DNA of 44,134 bases from Bacteroidales bacterium (GTDB taxonomy: Bacteria > Bacteroidota > Bacteroidia > Bacteroidales > UBA7960), in assembly GCA_007134525.1 (NCBI GenBank), contig SLKR01000110.1, positions 1 through 44,134 on the forward strand, in the 5' to 3' direction. Made by a program: the position numbers and the translations under genes. Under the pieces are notes generated by a model. It worked only from the letters and a program-made list of their open reading frames with translations, made no database searches and had not been told where the DNA came from. Of the stretch, positions 33,949 to 44,064 are shown in pieces. Each line of letters begins with the position of its first letter. Positions within the stretch are counted from its first letter, which is position 1.

Positions 33949-36417
33949 ATGTTGTCATTCAGGTTCTTTTTTCGCTGTACACTTCTTCTCCATTTTCTAT
34001 TACTGACTGGTTACAACTACTCAAATGCAAACGAGCGAAGGGAACTCACCGCTGTCAGGACACCCCTGCCGCCTGTAATTGACGGGACGATAAGGGATCC
34101 GCTTTGGCAAACTGCAAATGTTACAGACAGGTTTCAGCAGTATGAGCCACGAAATGACCGTCCTGCAACATTCGATACCGAGGTAAGGGTATTGTACGAT
34201 GATGAGGCCCTTTACATTGCTGCAAGATTATATGACTCCTCACCCGACAGCATCCTTCGTGAAATGGGCCTGCGCAATTCCGGAAATGACCTTAATGCTG
34301 ACAGATTCTACGTTGATATAAACCCATTTGATGATGGTATAAACGGATTTCGCTTCCAGGTTTCGGCTTCGGGTGTTCAGACCGATGCAAACCTTGCAGG
34401 GCCGGGCCGTAACGGCGATCTGAACTGGGATGCCGTATGGGTAAGTGAAGTCGGTACAACTGAAAACGGCTGGACAGTGGAAATGAAAATACCATACTCC
34501 GCCCTTCGGTTCCCCAGGGGTAACATTCAGAAGTGGGGCATAAATTTCTGGAGGGAGATAAGGCGCAAAAGAGAAACCTCAAGCTGGAACTTCGTTGACC
34601 GCCGTGTCGGTGATGAACTTGCCTACCTTGGCAGCCTCACGGGAATTGATGGGGTAAGCCCTCCCCTGAGGCTGGCATTCTACCCCTACATTTCCAATTA
34701 CGTTGAGAAGAATGGCTTCGACCGCGGCTGGGCAAATTCATTCAATGGCGGTATGGATGTGAAATACGGCATCAGCCCAAGCTTCACTATGGACATGACA
34801 CTCATACCCGACTTTGGCCAGGTACAGTCGGATGCCAAGGTCCTTAACCTGACACCGTTTGAGGTTAAATATGACGAGAACCGCCAGTTCTTTACAGAAG
34901 GCACAGAGTTGTTTGAAAAGGCAGACCTGTTCTATTCAAGGCGTATAGGTGACAGGCCCCGGGGTTATCAACTGGCCGCAGCTGAGGCGGGCGAAGGTGA
35001 GATTGTGTATGAGAACCCACTTGAAAACCGCATGATAAACGCCACAAAGATTTCCGGGAGGACCTCGGGGGGGCTTGGTGTCGGATTTTTCAACGCCATG
35101 ACTGCGGCAAGCAGGGCCACCATAATGGACACCCTGAGCGGTGAATCCAGGAAGGTAACTACCCAGCCATTCACCAACTACAATCTGATGGTACTTGACC
35201 AGAGCCTTAAAAACAACTCATATATGAGCCTTGTGAATACTAATGTAGCAGGCTCAGAGGAAGGATATACCGCAAATGTCACCGGTACCGAGTTCAGGTT
35301 CATGGACAACAGCAATATGTTCAGGATAAGCGGATCTGGCGCAATAAACCAACAGTACTTCTCCGGCGGTGAAAACAACTATGGGTTCAAGTATGATATT
35401 GAGGCCGGCAAAACGGGGGGCACCTGGAGGTATTACTACAGCCGCAGTGTAATAAGCGATACTTACGACCAGAATGACATGGGGTTTTTAAGAAGGAACA
35501 ACCGTATTGACGACGGACTTACACTTGGCTACAATGTATTTGACCCTTTCTGGAGGTTCTGGTCGCTGACCAACTCTCTCAGTCTTACCTATTCCAGGCT
35601 TTTTGAACCCAATACTTTCACCTCTCTGGAGATCGGCCATAATATGATGATGCTATTTGATACTCGCTTCCATATAAGCCTTAACACAAGGTATAGACCA
35701 AGGGGGGAAAGGGATTATTATGAACCCAGGGTGCCGGGAAGGTATTACAGGACAAATGAGGAACTCAGCATCAATATGCGTTACTCATCGGATTACCGCA
35801 AAAGGCTGTATGTCGACGGCAGCTTCAGTTACGGAATACAGGAATCAGCCGTCAGGAAGAAGGAGTACGGATTTATGCTGCGCCCCACCTTCCGCATCAG
35901 CGACAGAATGAATACATCTTATGGTTTCGAGTATGAAGAAAAGATAAACGATCTGGGATATGTGATGCATACCCGGCAAGATTCTGTCTATTTCGGCAGA
36001 AGACACTCCCCGACAGTGACCAATACCCTGCGGACCACCTATATCTTTTCCAATGACCTGTCGCTCGATTTTAATCTCAGGCATTACTGGTCAAGGGTTG
36101 ACTATGACGGGCAGTATTACCTGCTCGGCAGCAACGGCATACCGGAAGAAACAGCCAGGGATCTAGATGTGCACGATATAAATTACAATGCCTTTACCAT
36201 CGACATGATGCTTACCTGGCATTTTGCACCCGGAAGTCAGATGACCCTTGCCTGGAAAAATGTTATAGATCACAGAGTGACCGGGATACATCATGGCTAT
36301 ATTGACAATTTCCGCGACATGCTGGACCATCCCCAGATAAACAGCCTTTCACTAAGAGTCTTATACTACCTTGACTTCCAAAATGTTAAAACCCTGAATG
36401 AGAGACTCAGGAGTTGA
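33949..36417 (+). CDS. DUF5916 outer-membrane protein with CBM9-like N-terminus
   Basis: An 822-residue exported protein. A signal peptide ends near residue 27 (SNANE). Residues about 35-220 form a carbohydrate-binding family 9-like beta-sandwich (PVIDGTIRDPLW, then EVRVLYDDEALYIAARLYD, and DRFYVDINPFDDGINGFRFQV). The remaining 590 residues are alternating strands rich in aromatics, typical of an outer-membrane beta-barrel, as in the DUF5916 family. TonB-box or plug features are not visible. Function is not established; with CBM9-like domains a role in binding or moving glycans at the surface is possible but unproven. It ends 86 bp before argR and is not clearly linked to it. Confidence 0.85.
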   Translation: MLSFRFFFRCTLLLHFLLLTGYNYSNANERRELTAVRTPLPPVIDGTIRDPLWQTANVTDRFQQYEPRNDRPATFDTEVRVLYDDEALYIAARLYDSSPDSILREMGLRNSGNDLNADRFYVDINPFDDGINGFRFQVSASGVQTDANLAGPGRNGDLNWDAVWVSEVGTTENGWTVEMKIPYSALRFPRGNIQKWGINFWREIRRKRETSSWNFVDRRVGDELAYLGSLTGIDGVSPPLRLAFYPYISNYVEKNGFDRGWANSFNGGMDVKYGISPSFTMDMTLIPDFGQVQSDAKVLNLTPFEVKYDENRQFFTEGTELFEKADLFYSRRIGDRPRGYQLAAAEAGEGEIVYENPLENRMINATKISGRTSGGLGVGFFNAMTAASRATIMDTLSGESRKVTTQPFTNYNLMVLDQSLKNNSYMSLVNTNVAGSEEGYTANVTGTEFRFMDNSNMFRISGSGAINQQYFSGGENNYGFKYDIEAGKTGGTWRYYYSRSVISDTYDQNDMGFLRRNNRIDDGLTLGYNVFDPFWRFWSLTNSLSLTYSRLFEPNTFTSLEIGHNMMMLFDTRFHISLNTRYRPRGERDYYEPRVPGRYYRTNEELSINMRYSSDYRKRLYVDGSFSYGIQESAVRKKEYGFMLRPTFRISDRMNTSYGFEYEEKINDLGYVMHTRQDSVYFGRRHSPTVTNTLRTTYIFSNDLSLDFNLRHYWSRVDYDGQYYLLGSNGIPEETARDLDVHDINYNAFTIDMMLTWHFAPGSQMTLAWKNVIDHRVTGIHHGYIDNFRDMLDHPQINSLSLRVLYYLDFQNVKTLNERLRS

Positions 36418-36440
36418 TAATAAATATTTTTTGTATTTTT

Positions 36441-36472
36441 CTTGTTAGGATAAAGAATAATGTATATTTTTG
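36441..36472 (+). promoter_or_regulatory. Predicted promoter of the argR-argGH-carAB operon
   Basis: CTTG at 36441-36444 as the -33 element (one mismatch to TTTG), a 20 bp spacer, and a perfect -7 element TATTTTTG at 36465-36472. The transcript should start near 36479, about 25 nt before the argR ATG. Confidence 0.6.
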
Positions 36473-36497
36473 CACTTTATATGCATATTTATACATT
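36459..36497 (+). promoter_or_regulatory. Tandem ARG boxes (ArgR operator)
   Basis: Two 18 bp sites, 36459-36476 and 36480-36497, separated by 3 bp, so their centres are 21 bp apart, as in classical E. coli operators. Against the ARG-box consensus (wnTGAATwwwwATTCAnw), the second site matches except at two positions and the first except at three. The first site covers the -7 element and the second the expected transcript start, so binding should block the promoter. Confidence 0.65.
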
Positions 36498-36503
36498 ACA
36501 GCC

Positions 36504-36992
36504 ATGAGATCACAACGACTACTTGCGATCAAAAAGATCATCCAGACCGAGAAGATCGGCAACCAGGAAGAGCTCCTTCAAAGATTAACAGATCAGGGAT
36601 TCGACCTCACCCAGGCAACAGTTTCCCGAGACCTTAAAGCCCTGCAGGCCGGCAAAAAGGCAGACCCGGAAAAGGGCAGTATATTGTACCTTCCCGGGCA
36701 GAGCGGGTCACTTCAGGATTATCCGTCAATAGACCAGTCATTGCTTACCTCGGCATTCCAGTCGGTCCAATTTGCCAACCAGTTCGGTGTAATAAAGACC
36801 ATCCCCGGCTATGCCAACAGTGTGGCAGTTGCTATCGACAAAGCAGGCAGGCATGAAATAGTTGGTACAATTGCCGGCGACGACACAATACTGCTTATAC
36901 CCCAGGAGGGCATGGATAAAAATGCAGTAAAAAAAGCCTTACAGATCATTTTTCCGGGGCTCGATGATGTAATATTCTCTCCCGGTTACTAA
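36504..36992 (+). CDS. argR: Arginine repressor ArgR
   Basis: A 162-residue transcription factor, slightly longer than E. coli ArgR (156). The N-terminal winged helix-turn-helix spans about 1-65, with the recognition helix TQATVSRDLKAL. The C-terminal domain that forms hexamers and binds arginine carries EIVGTIAGDDTILLI (about 125-140), with the conserved Gly-Thr and Asp-Asp pair. The frame extends upstream to 36414, but homology begins at the ATG used, and upstream lie the promoter and operator. It leads the arginine cluster: argG starts 48 bp downstream with no clear promoter between. Tandem ARG boxes in front suggest that it represses itself and the operon when arginine is abundant. Confidence 0.93.
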   Translation: MRSQRLLAIKKIIQTEKIGNQEELLQRLTDQGFDLTQATVSRDLKALQAGKKADPEKGSILYLPGQSGSLQDYPSIDQSLLTSAFQSVQFANQFGVIKTIPGYANSVAVAIDKAGRHEIVGTIAGDDTILLIPQEGMDKNAVKKALQIIFPGLDDVIFSPGY

Positions 36993-37040
36993 AACAATAA
37001 CAAACAGATTCATCAATACTTAATCTCTTTTAAATGCCTT

Positions 37041-38336
37041 ATGAACTACAATAAACAGGAAAAGATAGTACTTGCTTACAGCGGGGGATTGGACACATCA
37101 GTAATACTGAAATGGCTCATAGACCAGGGATACGAGGTAATAGCATACATTGCCGACGTAGGTCAGGAAGATGATTTTCAGGAGGCCAAAAAAAAGGCTC
37201 TGCAGATAGGGGCCAGTGAAGTTTATATAGAGGATCTCCGGGAGGAGTTCGTAAGGGACTTTATATTTCCGGCGATCCAGGCATCTGCAATATATGAGAA
37301 CCGTTATCTGCTCGGTACTGCCCTGGCAAGGCCCCTTATTGCAAAAAGACAGATTGAGCTGGCTGCTGAAACGGGCGCATCATACGTATCGCACGGAGCC
37401 ACGGGGAAGGGAAATGACCAGGTACGCTTTGAGCTCACATATTATGCACTTAACCCCTCCATAAAGGTTTTTGCCCCCTGGAAGGATCGTGAATTCCTTG
37501 AACAGTTCAAAGGCAGGACAGACATGCTGAACTATGCAGAGCAAAAAGGCATACCCGTAAAGGCATCACTTAAGAAGCCATACAGTGAGGACGACAATCT
37601 GCTGCACATAAGTCACGAGGCCGGAGTCCTTGAAGACCCTGCCTTCAAACCCGGCAAGGATATACTGTCAAGGATAACCCATCCTGCCGACGCACCCGAC
37701 AAGGTGACCAGTATAAGTATCACCTTCAGGGATGGAATACCTGTAAAGGTTGAAAACCCGGAGGAAGGTGTTTCAGTGACCGGGCATCTTGAATTGTTCA
37801 ACTACCTGAATGAGCTTGGATGCAAAAATGGCATCGGCCTGCTCGACATGGTCGAGAACCGCTATGTCGGGATAAAATCAAGGGGTGTTTACGAAACCCC
37901 GGGTGCCAGTATCCTCTTTATTGCACACATGGATATCGAAGGTATTGCAATGGACAGGGAAGTACTCAGGCTGCGGAATATGCTTTCTCCAAAGTTTGCC
38001 GAGCTGGCATACAATGGATTCTGGTACAGCCCTGAAATGGATTTTTTAAGGGCGGCACTCAACAAGAGTCAGGAACTCATTGACGGTATTGTATACCTCG
38101 GGCTATATAAGGGCAATGTGTTGGTTGAAGGCAGGGAGTCACCAAGCGCATTGTATGACAAGGACCTCTCTAGTATGGATATTGAAGGGGGTTTCGATCA
38201 GCAGGACTCGGAGGGTTTCATAAAGATAAACGCCATACGCCTTATGGCGCATCACGCCATCCTGGCGAAATCACAATCAAGGCTGAAGAAAAATAATATA
38301 ATCAACAACAGCTTAATCCAGGAGATGATAAAATGA
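37041..38336 (+). CDS. argG: Argininosuccinate synthase
   Basis: Joins citrulline and aspartate, with ATP going to AMP, to give argininosuccinate. The 431-residue protein has the N-type PP-loop SGGLDTS at 14-20, the IADVGQ motif, [16 protein letters not shown], a [12 protein letters not shown] aspartate/citrulline loop and RGVYETPG later on. The C-terminus carries about 25 extra residues beyond the usual family length near 405; they are basic and polar ([13 protein letters not shown]). Its stop overlaps the argH start (ATGA). Confidence 0.96.
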   Translation: MNYNKQEKIVLAYSGGLDTSVILKWLIDQGYEVIAYIADVGQEDDFQEAKKKALQIGASEVYIEDLREEFVRDFIFPAIQASAIYENRYLLGTALARPLIAKRQIELAAETGASYVSHGATGKGNDQVRFELTYYALNPSIKVFAPWKDREFLEQFKGRTDMLNYAEQKGIPVKASLKKPYSEDDNLLHISHEAGVLEDPAFKPGKDILSRITHPADAPDKVTSISITFRDGIPVKVENPEEGVSVTGHLELFNYLNELGCKNGIGLLDMVENRYVGIKSRGVYETPGASILFIAHMDIEGIAMDREVLRLRNMLSPKFAELAYNGFWYSPEMDFLRAALNKSQELIDGIVYLGLYKGNVLVEGRESPSALYDKDLSSMDIEGGFDQQDSEGFIKINAIRLMAHHAILAKSQSRLKKNNIINNSLIQEMIK

Positions 38337-39667
38337 CGATTTGGGATAAGGGGAAAAAAACCGATGAGAGGATGATGGAGTTCACCTCAGCAAGGGACAG
38401 GGAGCTCGATCAACAGCTTCTTTGGGCTGATATTGCCGGAACTGCTGCACATGTTGTCATGCTGGGCAAAACCGGTATTATATCCGCAGAGGACTCCAAA
38501 AAAACAGTTGATGCGCTCAGGGAGATGTTTAAAGACTCCCTTGAAGGCAATGTCAGAATTGATAAAGACTCAGAAGATGTCCACAGCTTCATTGAATCAT
38601 ATCTGGAGAAAAAGACTGGTGAAGCAGGCAAAAAGATACATACCGGGAGATCCAGGAATGATCAGGTTATGGTGGCAATGCGCTTGTACATGAGGCGCAA
38701 TATGAATGAAATATGCAATCTTACCGACCGCCTGTTCTTGCTGCTCCTGAACTATGGTGAACAATACCGCGACATGGCAATGCCTGGTTACACGCATATG
38801 CAGGTTGCCATGCCATCCAGTTTCGGTCTCTGGTTCTCGGCATATGCCGAGAGCCTTGCCGACGATCTGAAGGCAATCCGGTATGCCTATTCAATGGTAA
38901 ACCAGAACCCCCTTGGCTCAGGCGCAGGATATGGGTCTTCATTTCCCCTCGACAGGGAGATGACAACGAGGCTTCTGGGTTTTGAGGAGCTGAACATAAA
39001 CCCTATATATGCACAGATGACAAGGGTAAGGGCAGAAAAGGCCTTTGCGGTTGCAATAGCATCCCTTGCCACAACAATAGGCCGGCTGGCCACAGATATC
39101 TGTATGTATTCAGGCGAAAACTTTGCATTTATCAGGATAAAAGAGGAGGTAACTACCGGATCAAGCATTATGCCGCACAAGCAGAATCCCGACCTCGCCG
39201 AGTTAATAAGGGGGCGCTGCAATATACTCCAGAACCTGCCTCAAAACATAAACATGCTGGCTGCCAACCTGCCCACAGGATACCACCGCGACTTTCAGCT
39301 GATCAAGGAGGTTCTCTTCCCGGCAACAGACACCATAAAGGATTGCCTGGATATGATGCACCTGCTTGTATCCAATATATCTGTAAGGACAGGAATATCG
39401 GGTGATCCCAGGTACACCTATATGTACAGTGTTGAGGAGGTTAACCGCCTGGTGATGAAAAATATACCTTTCAGGGAAGCTTACCACAAGGTAGCACTAA
39501 AGATACGGAAGGGTGAATTTGCACCGGGAAGAATTGTCAAACATACCCATACAGGAAGTACCGGCAATCCCTGTCTTGATAAAATAGAGGAAAAATACAA
39601 AAGGCTTAGGGGGTCCATTCCTTTCGACGAAGCTGATAAAGCAATTGAAAAATTAATGAATACCTGA
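38333..39667 (+). CDS. argH: Argininosuccinate lyase
   Basis: Fumarase/aspartase-superfamily enzyme that splits argininosuccinate into arginine and fumarate. The 444-residue protein has TGRSRND at 104-110, the catalytic-base histidine context GYTHMQ (His155), and the flexible signature loop [12 protein letters not shown] with its catalytic serine at 277/278. All hallmark residues are present. It overlaps argG by 4 bases and carA by 1 base (TGATG), so the three should be translated in close coupling. Confidence 0.96.
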   Translation: MTIWDKGKKTDERMMEFTSARDRELDQQLLWADIAGTAAHVVMLGKTGIISAEDSKKTVDALREMFKDSLEGNVRIDKDSEDVHSFIESYLEKKTGEAGKKIHTGRSRNDQVMVAMRLYMRRNMNEICNLTDRLFLLLLNYGEQYRDMAMPGYTHMQVAMPSSFGLWFSAYAESLADDLKAIRYAYSMVNQNPLGSGAGYGSSFPLDREMTTRLLGFEELNINPIYAQMTRVRAEKAFAVAIASLATTIGRLATDICMYSGENFAFIRIKEEVTTGSSIMPHKQNPDLAELIRGRCNILQNLPQNINMLAANLPTGYHRDFQLIKEVLFPATDTIKDCLDMMHLLVSNISVRTGISGDPRYTYMYSVEEVNRLVMKNIPFREAYHKVALKIRKGEFAPGRIVKHTHTGSTGNPCLDKIEEKYKRLRGSIPFDEADKAIEKLMNT

Positions 39668-40776
39668 TGAAAGATACTGTTAAGAAGAACCTTCATGAAA
39701 ATGATGCGGTACTGCAGCTGCAAAACGGAATATCATTAAAAGGAAGATCATTTGGTTACAAAAAGCGGGTTTCAGGCGAAGTGGTTTTCAATACAGCAAT
39801 GACCGCATACCCCGAGAGTCTGACCGACCCGTCATATACAGGGCAGATCCTGGTAGCGACATACCCCCTGATAGGCAATTACGGTATTCCTCCTTCCGGA
39901 TCCGTTAACGGCTTAAAGGAAAACTTTGAATCGGACGGTATACATATTGCAGGCCTTGTGGTCACAGACTATTCATGGCGCTATAGCCACTGGAATGCGC
40001 GCGAAAGCCTTGGTGACTGGTTGAAGTCCCACAGGGTGCCGGCGATCTGCGGCATTGACACCAGGGAGCTTACCAGAATTTTGCGGGAAGAAGGATGTAT
40101 GCCCGGACGAATTATTTCAGGTGGTGGTGATAGCGAAGAAGATTGGACATTTCAACCCGGACAGACTCCCGTTTCCGGGGTAAGCACAAAAGAGGTAAAA
40201 ACATACGGAAGCGGAAAATACAGGATACTTCTTGTCGACTGCGGGGTAAAGTTCAATATCATCCGCAGCCTTCTCAGGTACGATACAACCGTTGTACGAG
40301 TACCCTGGGATTATGACTGCAGCAGGGATGATTACGACGGCCTGGTTATATCCAATGGCCCGGGTGATCCGGGTTTATGCATGCCAGTTGTGGACAACCT
40401 AAAAAAGTCGTTTCTGTCAGACGCACCAATTTTCGGAATATGCCTTGGAAGCCAACTGATGGGGCTCGCATCCGGAGGGCGGACATATAAGCTGAAATAC
40501 GGTCACAGGAGTCACAACCAGCCGGTGATATGCAGTAAAGATGATCGCTGCTATATAACTTCCCAGAATCATGGATATGCACTTGACAGCTCAAGCCTTG
40601 GAGAAGGATGGGAGGTATATTTTTCCAATCTCAATGACGGAAGCTGCGAAGGTATAAAACACAGGGAGAAACCGTTTTTCGCTACGCAGTTTCACCCGGA
40701 AGCCTCAGGAGGACCAACCGATACCGCTTTCCTGTTTGATGATTTCATGAATTTAGTTACACGTTTCAGATCATAA
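39667..40776 (+). CDS. carA: Carbamoyl-phosphate synthase small subunit
   Basis: Glutaminase subunit that feeds ammonia to CarB. The 369-residue protein has the N-terminal CarA domain (GEVVFNTAMTAYPESLTDPSYTGQ) and a class I glutamine amidotransferase domain from about 185 with nucleophile Cys259 (GICLGSQ), His343 and Glu345 (QFHPEAS). The residue after CLG is Ser instead of the more common His, and QFHPEA replaces the QGHPEA usual in E. coli-like CarA, so it belongs to a somewhat different branch. Placement after argH suggests arginine-linked carbamoyl phosphate supply, while a separate pyrimidine-linked copy may exist elsewhere (inference). Confidence 0.94.
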   Translation: MKDTVKKNLHENDAVLQLQNGISLKGRSFGYKKRVSGEVVFNTAMTAYPESLTDPSYTGQILVATYPLIGNYGIPPSGSVNGLKENFESDGIHIAGLVVTDYSWRYSHWNARESLGDWLKSHRVPAICGIDTRELTRILREEGCMPGRIISGGGDSEEDWTFQPGQTPVSGVSTKEVKTYGSGKYRILLVDCGVKFNIIRSLLRYDTTVVRVPWDYDCSRDDYDGLVISNGPGDPGLCMPVVDNLKKSFLSDAPIFGICLGSQLMGLASGGRTYKLKYGHRSHNQPVICSKDDRCYITSQNHGYALDSSSLGEGWEVYFSNLNDGSCEGIKHREKPFFATQFHPEASGGPTDTAFLFDDFMNLVTRFRS

Positions 40777-40797
40777 ACCTTACATCACCCAAAAAAA

Positions 40798-43700
40798 ATG
40801 ACAGAGAACGAACCCAAACAAAATATCTCCAAAATACTGGTACTTGGATCAGGGGCACTTAAGATCGGTGAAGCCGGTGAGTTTGACTATTCCGGATCAC
40901 AGGCCCTGAAAGCACTTAAGGAAGAGGGTATCTCAACAGTACTGATCAATCCCAATATTGCAACCGTACAAACATCTGAGGGTATAGCCGACAAGGTATA
41001 CTTTCTTCCGATTACCCCTGAATTTGTCGAGAAGGTTATTAAAAGGGAAAAGCCCCAGGGAATAATGCTCTCATTCGGGGGCCAGACCGCACTTAACTGC
41101 GGTATAGCGCTGGAAGACAGCGGTGTGCTCCAAAGGGAGGGTGTCAGGGTATTGGGCACTCCGGTAGGTGCCATTAAGGCAACCGAAGATCGCGACCTGT
41201 TTATCCGCAAACTGGATGAAATTGATGTAAAGACCGCCCGAAGTCATGCTGTATCTTCTTTTAAGGAAGCCCATAAAGCAGCAGATTCTGTTGGTTATCC
41301 CGTAATTGTAAGGGCTGCTTACGCCCTTGGGGGCCTGGGCAGCGGATTTGCCAGGAACCAAAGCGAACTTGAAGATCTTTGCCGGACTGCATTCGCTTAT
41401 TCATCCCAGGTACTGATTGAAGAATCCCTGAAGGGATGGAAGGAGATAGAGTACGAAGTAGTGCGCGACAGCAGGGACAATTGCATTACAGTGTGCAATA
41501 TGGAGAATGTCGATCCTCTTGGTATACATACCGGAGAGAGCATAGTGGTGGCACCTTCACAGACCCTGTCTAACGAAGAGTACCACTACCTTCGCAGGCT
41601 TTCGATAATGATAATACGCCATATAGGGGTAGTAGGGGAATGCAATGTACAGTACGCCCTGGATCCAAAATCCCTTGATTACAGGGTAATAGAGGTAAAC
41701 GCGAGGCTATCGCGCTCCAGTGCACTTGCCTCCAAGGCCACAGGCTACCCGCTTGCTTTCGTTGCCGCAAAGCTGGGGCTTGGTTACGGTCTTCACGAAC
41801 TCAAAAACAATATTACCCAAACCACTACAGCCTTTTTTGAACCCGCACTAGACTATGTGGTCTGCAAACTACCCCGGTGGGATATGGGAAAGTTCAGCGG
41901 GGTGTCGAAGGAGATCGGAAGCAGCATGAAAAGCGTGGGTGAGGTAATGGCGATCGGACGTACCTTTGAGGAAGCGATCCAGAAGGGCATTAGAATGATC
42001 GGGCAGGGATTGCATGGATTTGTGGGCAACTCAGACCTGCAATTCGAGGATATAGAATCCGCCCTGGGCAACCCCACCGATATGCGTCTTTATGCAATCC
42101 AGGCCGCGATGGCTTCCGGATACACAACAGAAAAGATACACGATCTGACCAGAATAGACATATGGTTTCTGGACAAGCTCAGAAACATATACGAGGTAAA
42201 CATTGAACTCGGAGAATATGGGAAGCTAGAAAATATCCCGGCCGGGCTTCTTAAGGAAGCAAAGCTCAGAGGGTTCTCTGACTTCCAAATAGTCAGGTCA
42301 GTGCTTAAGTGCGACGACAGGGATTTCGAGAATAATATACACCGGCTGCGTAAAATAAGAAAAACAAAAGGGATTATACCCTATGTGAAACAAATAGATA
42401 CAATGGCAGCTGAGTATCCTGCCAAAACAAACTACCTTTACCTCAGCTATGCCGCATCCACGCACGATGTGGAATTCATCAATGACCAGAATTCGGTTGT
42501 TGTTCTGGGATCGGGTGCCTACAGGATAGGAAGCAGCGTGGAATTCGACTGGTGCGGTGTTAATGCCCTGCAAACAATTGCTGCAGAGGGGATGCGTTCT
42601 GTTATGATAAACTACAACCCCGAAACCGTCAGCACCGATTATGATGTATGTGACCGGCTTTACTTCGACGAACTGTCACTCGAAAGAGTACTCGACATAC
42701 TTGAGCTGGAAAGGCCCAGGGGGACCATAGTATCAACCGGCGGACAGATCCCGAATAACCTGGCAATGAGACTGCACAGATACAATATGCCGGTTCTGGG
42801 CACTTCACCCCTTTCAATAGACAGGGCCGAAAACCGTCATAAATTCTCGGCCATGCTTGATAAGCTCGGCATCGACCAGCCCCGATGGAAGGAGATGACA
42901 ACAATAGAAGAGATCACCGGGTTTGCAGAAAAGGTGGGATTCCCTCTGCTTATAAGACCATCTTACGTACTGTCAGGTGCTGCGATGAATATCGTTTCCA
43001 ACAGCGAGGAACTGCACCACTTCCTGACACTGGCCACAAAAGTATCAAAACAGTATCCGGTTGTAGTTACTGAGTTCATTGAAGAGGCCAAGGAAATAGA
43101 AATAGATGCCGTGGCATCTGGCGGTGAGATACTGGCATATGCACTCAGCGAACACATAGAGTTTGCCGGGGTTCACTCAGGTGATGCAACAATGGTAATG
43201 CCACCCCAGAAGCTATATTTTGAAACGATCAGAAGAGTCAAGAGGATCAGCACTGCAATCGCCCACGAACTTAATATAACCGGACCGTTTAATATGCAAC
43301 TGCTGGCCAGGGACAACCAGGTAAAGGTAATTGAGTGCAATCTTAGGGCATCCAGAAGCTTCCCCTTTGCATCCAAGGTGCTGCACTTTAACCTTATAGA
43401 GCTTGCTACAAAGGCAATGCTGGGCAAAAAAGTAGAGAAACCTTCGGGGTCAATGTTCGAAATAGACCATATAGGGATCAAGGCCCCCCAGTTCAGCTTT
43501 TCGCGCCTTGCCAAGGCAGATCCAGTGCTGGGGGTTGAGATGTCCTCCACAGGTGAAGTAGGCTGCATAGGCGACTCATATTACGAGGCCGTGCTAAAGG
43601 CAATGCTGTCGGTTGGCTATACAGTCCCGAAAAAGAACATCCTCCTCAGCACAGGCCCAATGAGGTCTAAGGTGGAGCTGATAAAATCATGCAAAATGCT

Positions 43701-44040
43701 AGTAGATAAGGGGTATGAGCTCTTTGCCACCAAAGGCACCTCTCATTTCCTTGGCCTTAACGGTATAGAGGCAACAGCACTACACTGGCCCGATGAAGAT
43801 GCCAAGCCAAATGTCCTTGATTACCTCAGGAGCAATATAATTGATCTTGTGATTAACATCCCGAAGGATAATACCCGGAACGAATTGTATAATGACTATA
43901 CTATCAGGAGGAATGCCATAGACTGCAATATCCCGCTTATAACAAATGCAAGGCTTGCAAGCGCATTTATTTACTCTTTCTGTATGCTTTCGACTTCCGA
44001 ACTGCAGATAAAGAGCTGGGACGAATACTACCAGGCGTGA
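40798..44040 (+). CDS. carB: Carbamoyl-phosphate synthase large subunit
   Basis: A 1080-residue synthetase making carbamoyl phosphate from bicarbonate, ammonia and two ATP. Two homologous ATP-grasp halves are visible: the first begins with KILVLGSG and GEFDYSGSQALKALKEEG, and the second with VVVLGSGAYRIGSSVEFDWCG near residue 565. The oligomerisation segment lies between them, and the last 140 residues form the MGS-like allosteric domain (ATKGTSHFLGLNGI, ending NARLASAFIYSFCM). In E. coli that domain binds ornithine and UMP; I cannot assign the binding residues here by eye. The GEFDYSGSQ form resembles the CPSase II-like branch. It starts 21 bp after carA and is the last gene of the arginine cluster. 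Confidence 0.96.
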   Translation: MTENEPKQNISKILVLGSGALKIGEAGEFDYSGSQALKALKEEGISTVLINPNIATVQTSEGIADKVYFLPITPEFVEKVIKREKPQGIMLSFGGQTALNCGIALEDSGVLQREGVRVLGTPVGAIKATEDRDLFIRKLDEIDVKTARSHAVSSFKEAHKAADSVGYPVIVRAAYALGGLGSGFARNQSELEDLCRTAFAYSSQVLIEESLKGWKEIEYEVVRDSRDNCITVCNMENVDPLGIHTGESIVVAPSQTLSNEEYHYLRRLSIMIIRHIGVVGECNVQYALDPKSLDYRVIEVNARLSRSSALASKATGYPLAFVAAKLGLGYGLHELKNNITQTTTAFFEPALDYVVCKLPRWDMGKFSGVSKEIGSSMKSVGEVMAIGRTFEEAIQKGIRMIGQGLHGFVGNSDLQFEDIESALGNPTDMRLYAIQAAMASGYTTEKIHDLTRIDIWFLDKLRNIYEVNIELGEYGKLENIPAGLLKEAKLRGFSDFQIVRSVLKCDDRDFENNIHRLRKIRKTKGIIPYVKQIDTMAAEYPAKTNYLYLSYAASTHDVEFINDQNSVVVLGSGAYRIGSSVEFDWCGVNALQTIAAEGMRSVMINYNPETVSTDYDVCDRLYFDELSLERVLDILELERPRGTIVSTGGQIPNNLAMRLHRYNMPVLGTSPLSIDRAENRHKFSAMLDKLGIDQPRWKEMTTIEEITGFAEKVGFPLLIRPSYVLSGAAMNIVSNSEELHHFLTLATKVSKQYPVVVTEFIEEAKEIEIDAVASGGEILAYALSEHIEFAGVHSGDATMVMPPQKLYFETIRRVKRISTAIAHELNITGPFNMQLLARDNQVKVIECNLRASRSFPFASKVLHFNLIELATKAMLGKKVEKPSGSMFEIDHIGIKAPQFSFSRLAKADPVLGVEMSSTGEVGCIGDSYYEAVLKAMLSVGYTVPKKNILLSTGPMRSKVELIKSCKMLVDKGYELFATKGTSHFLGLNGIEATALHWPDEDAKPNVLDYLRSNIIDLVINIPKDNTRNELYNDYTIRRNAIDCNIPLITNARLASAFIYSFCMLSTSELQIKSWDEYYQA

Positions 44041-44064
44041 CCGGCAATAATACAGAAACACAGG

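Noticed and set aside
36414-36503. Upstream extension of the argR reading frame
   Set aside because: It overlaps the end of the preceding gene, covers the promoter and operator, and has no ArgR homology; the ATG at 36504 fits the family.
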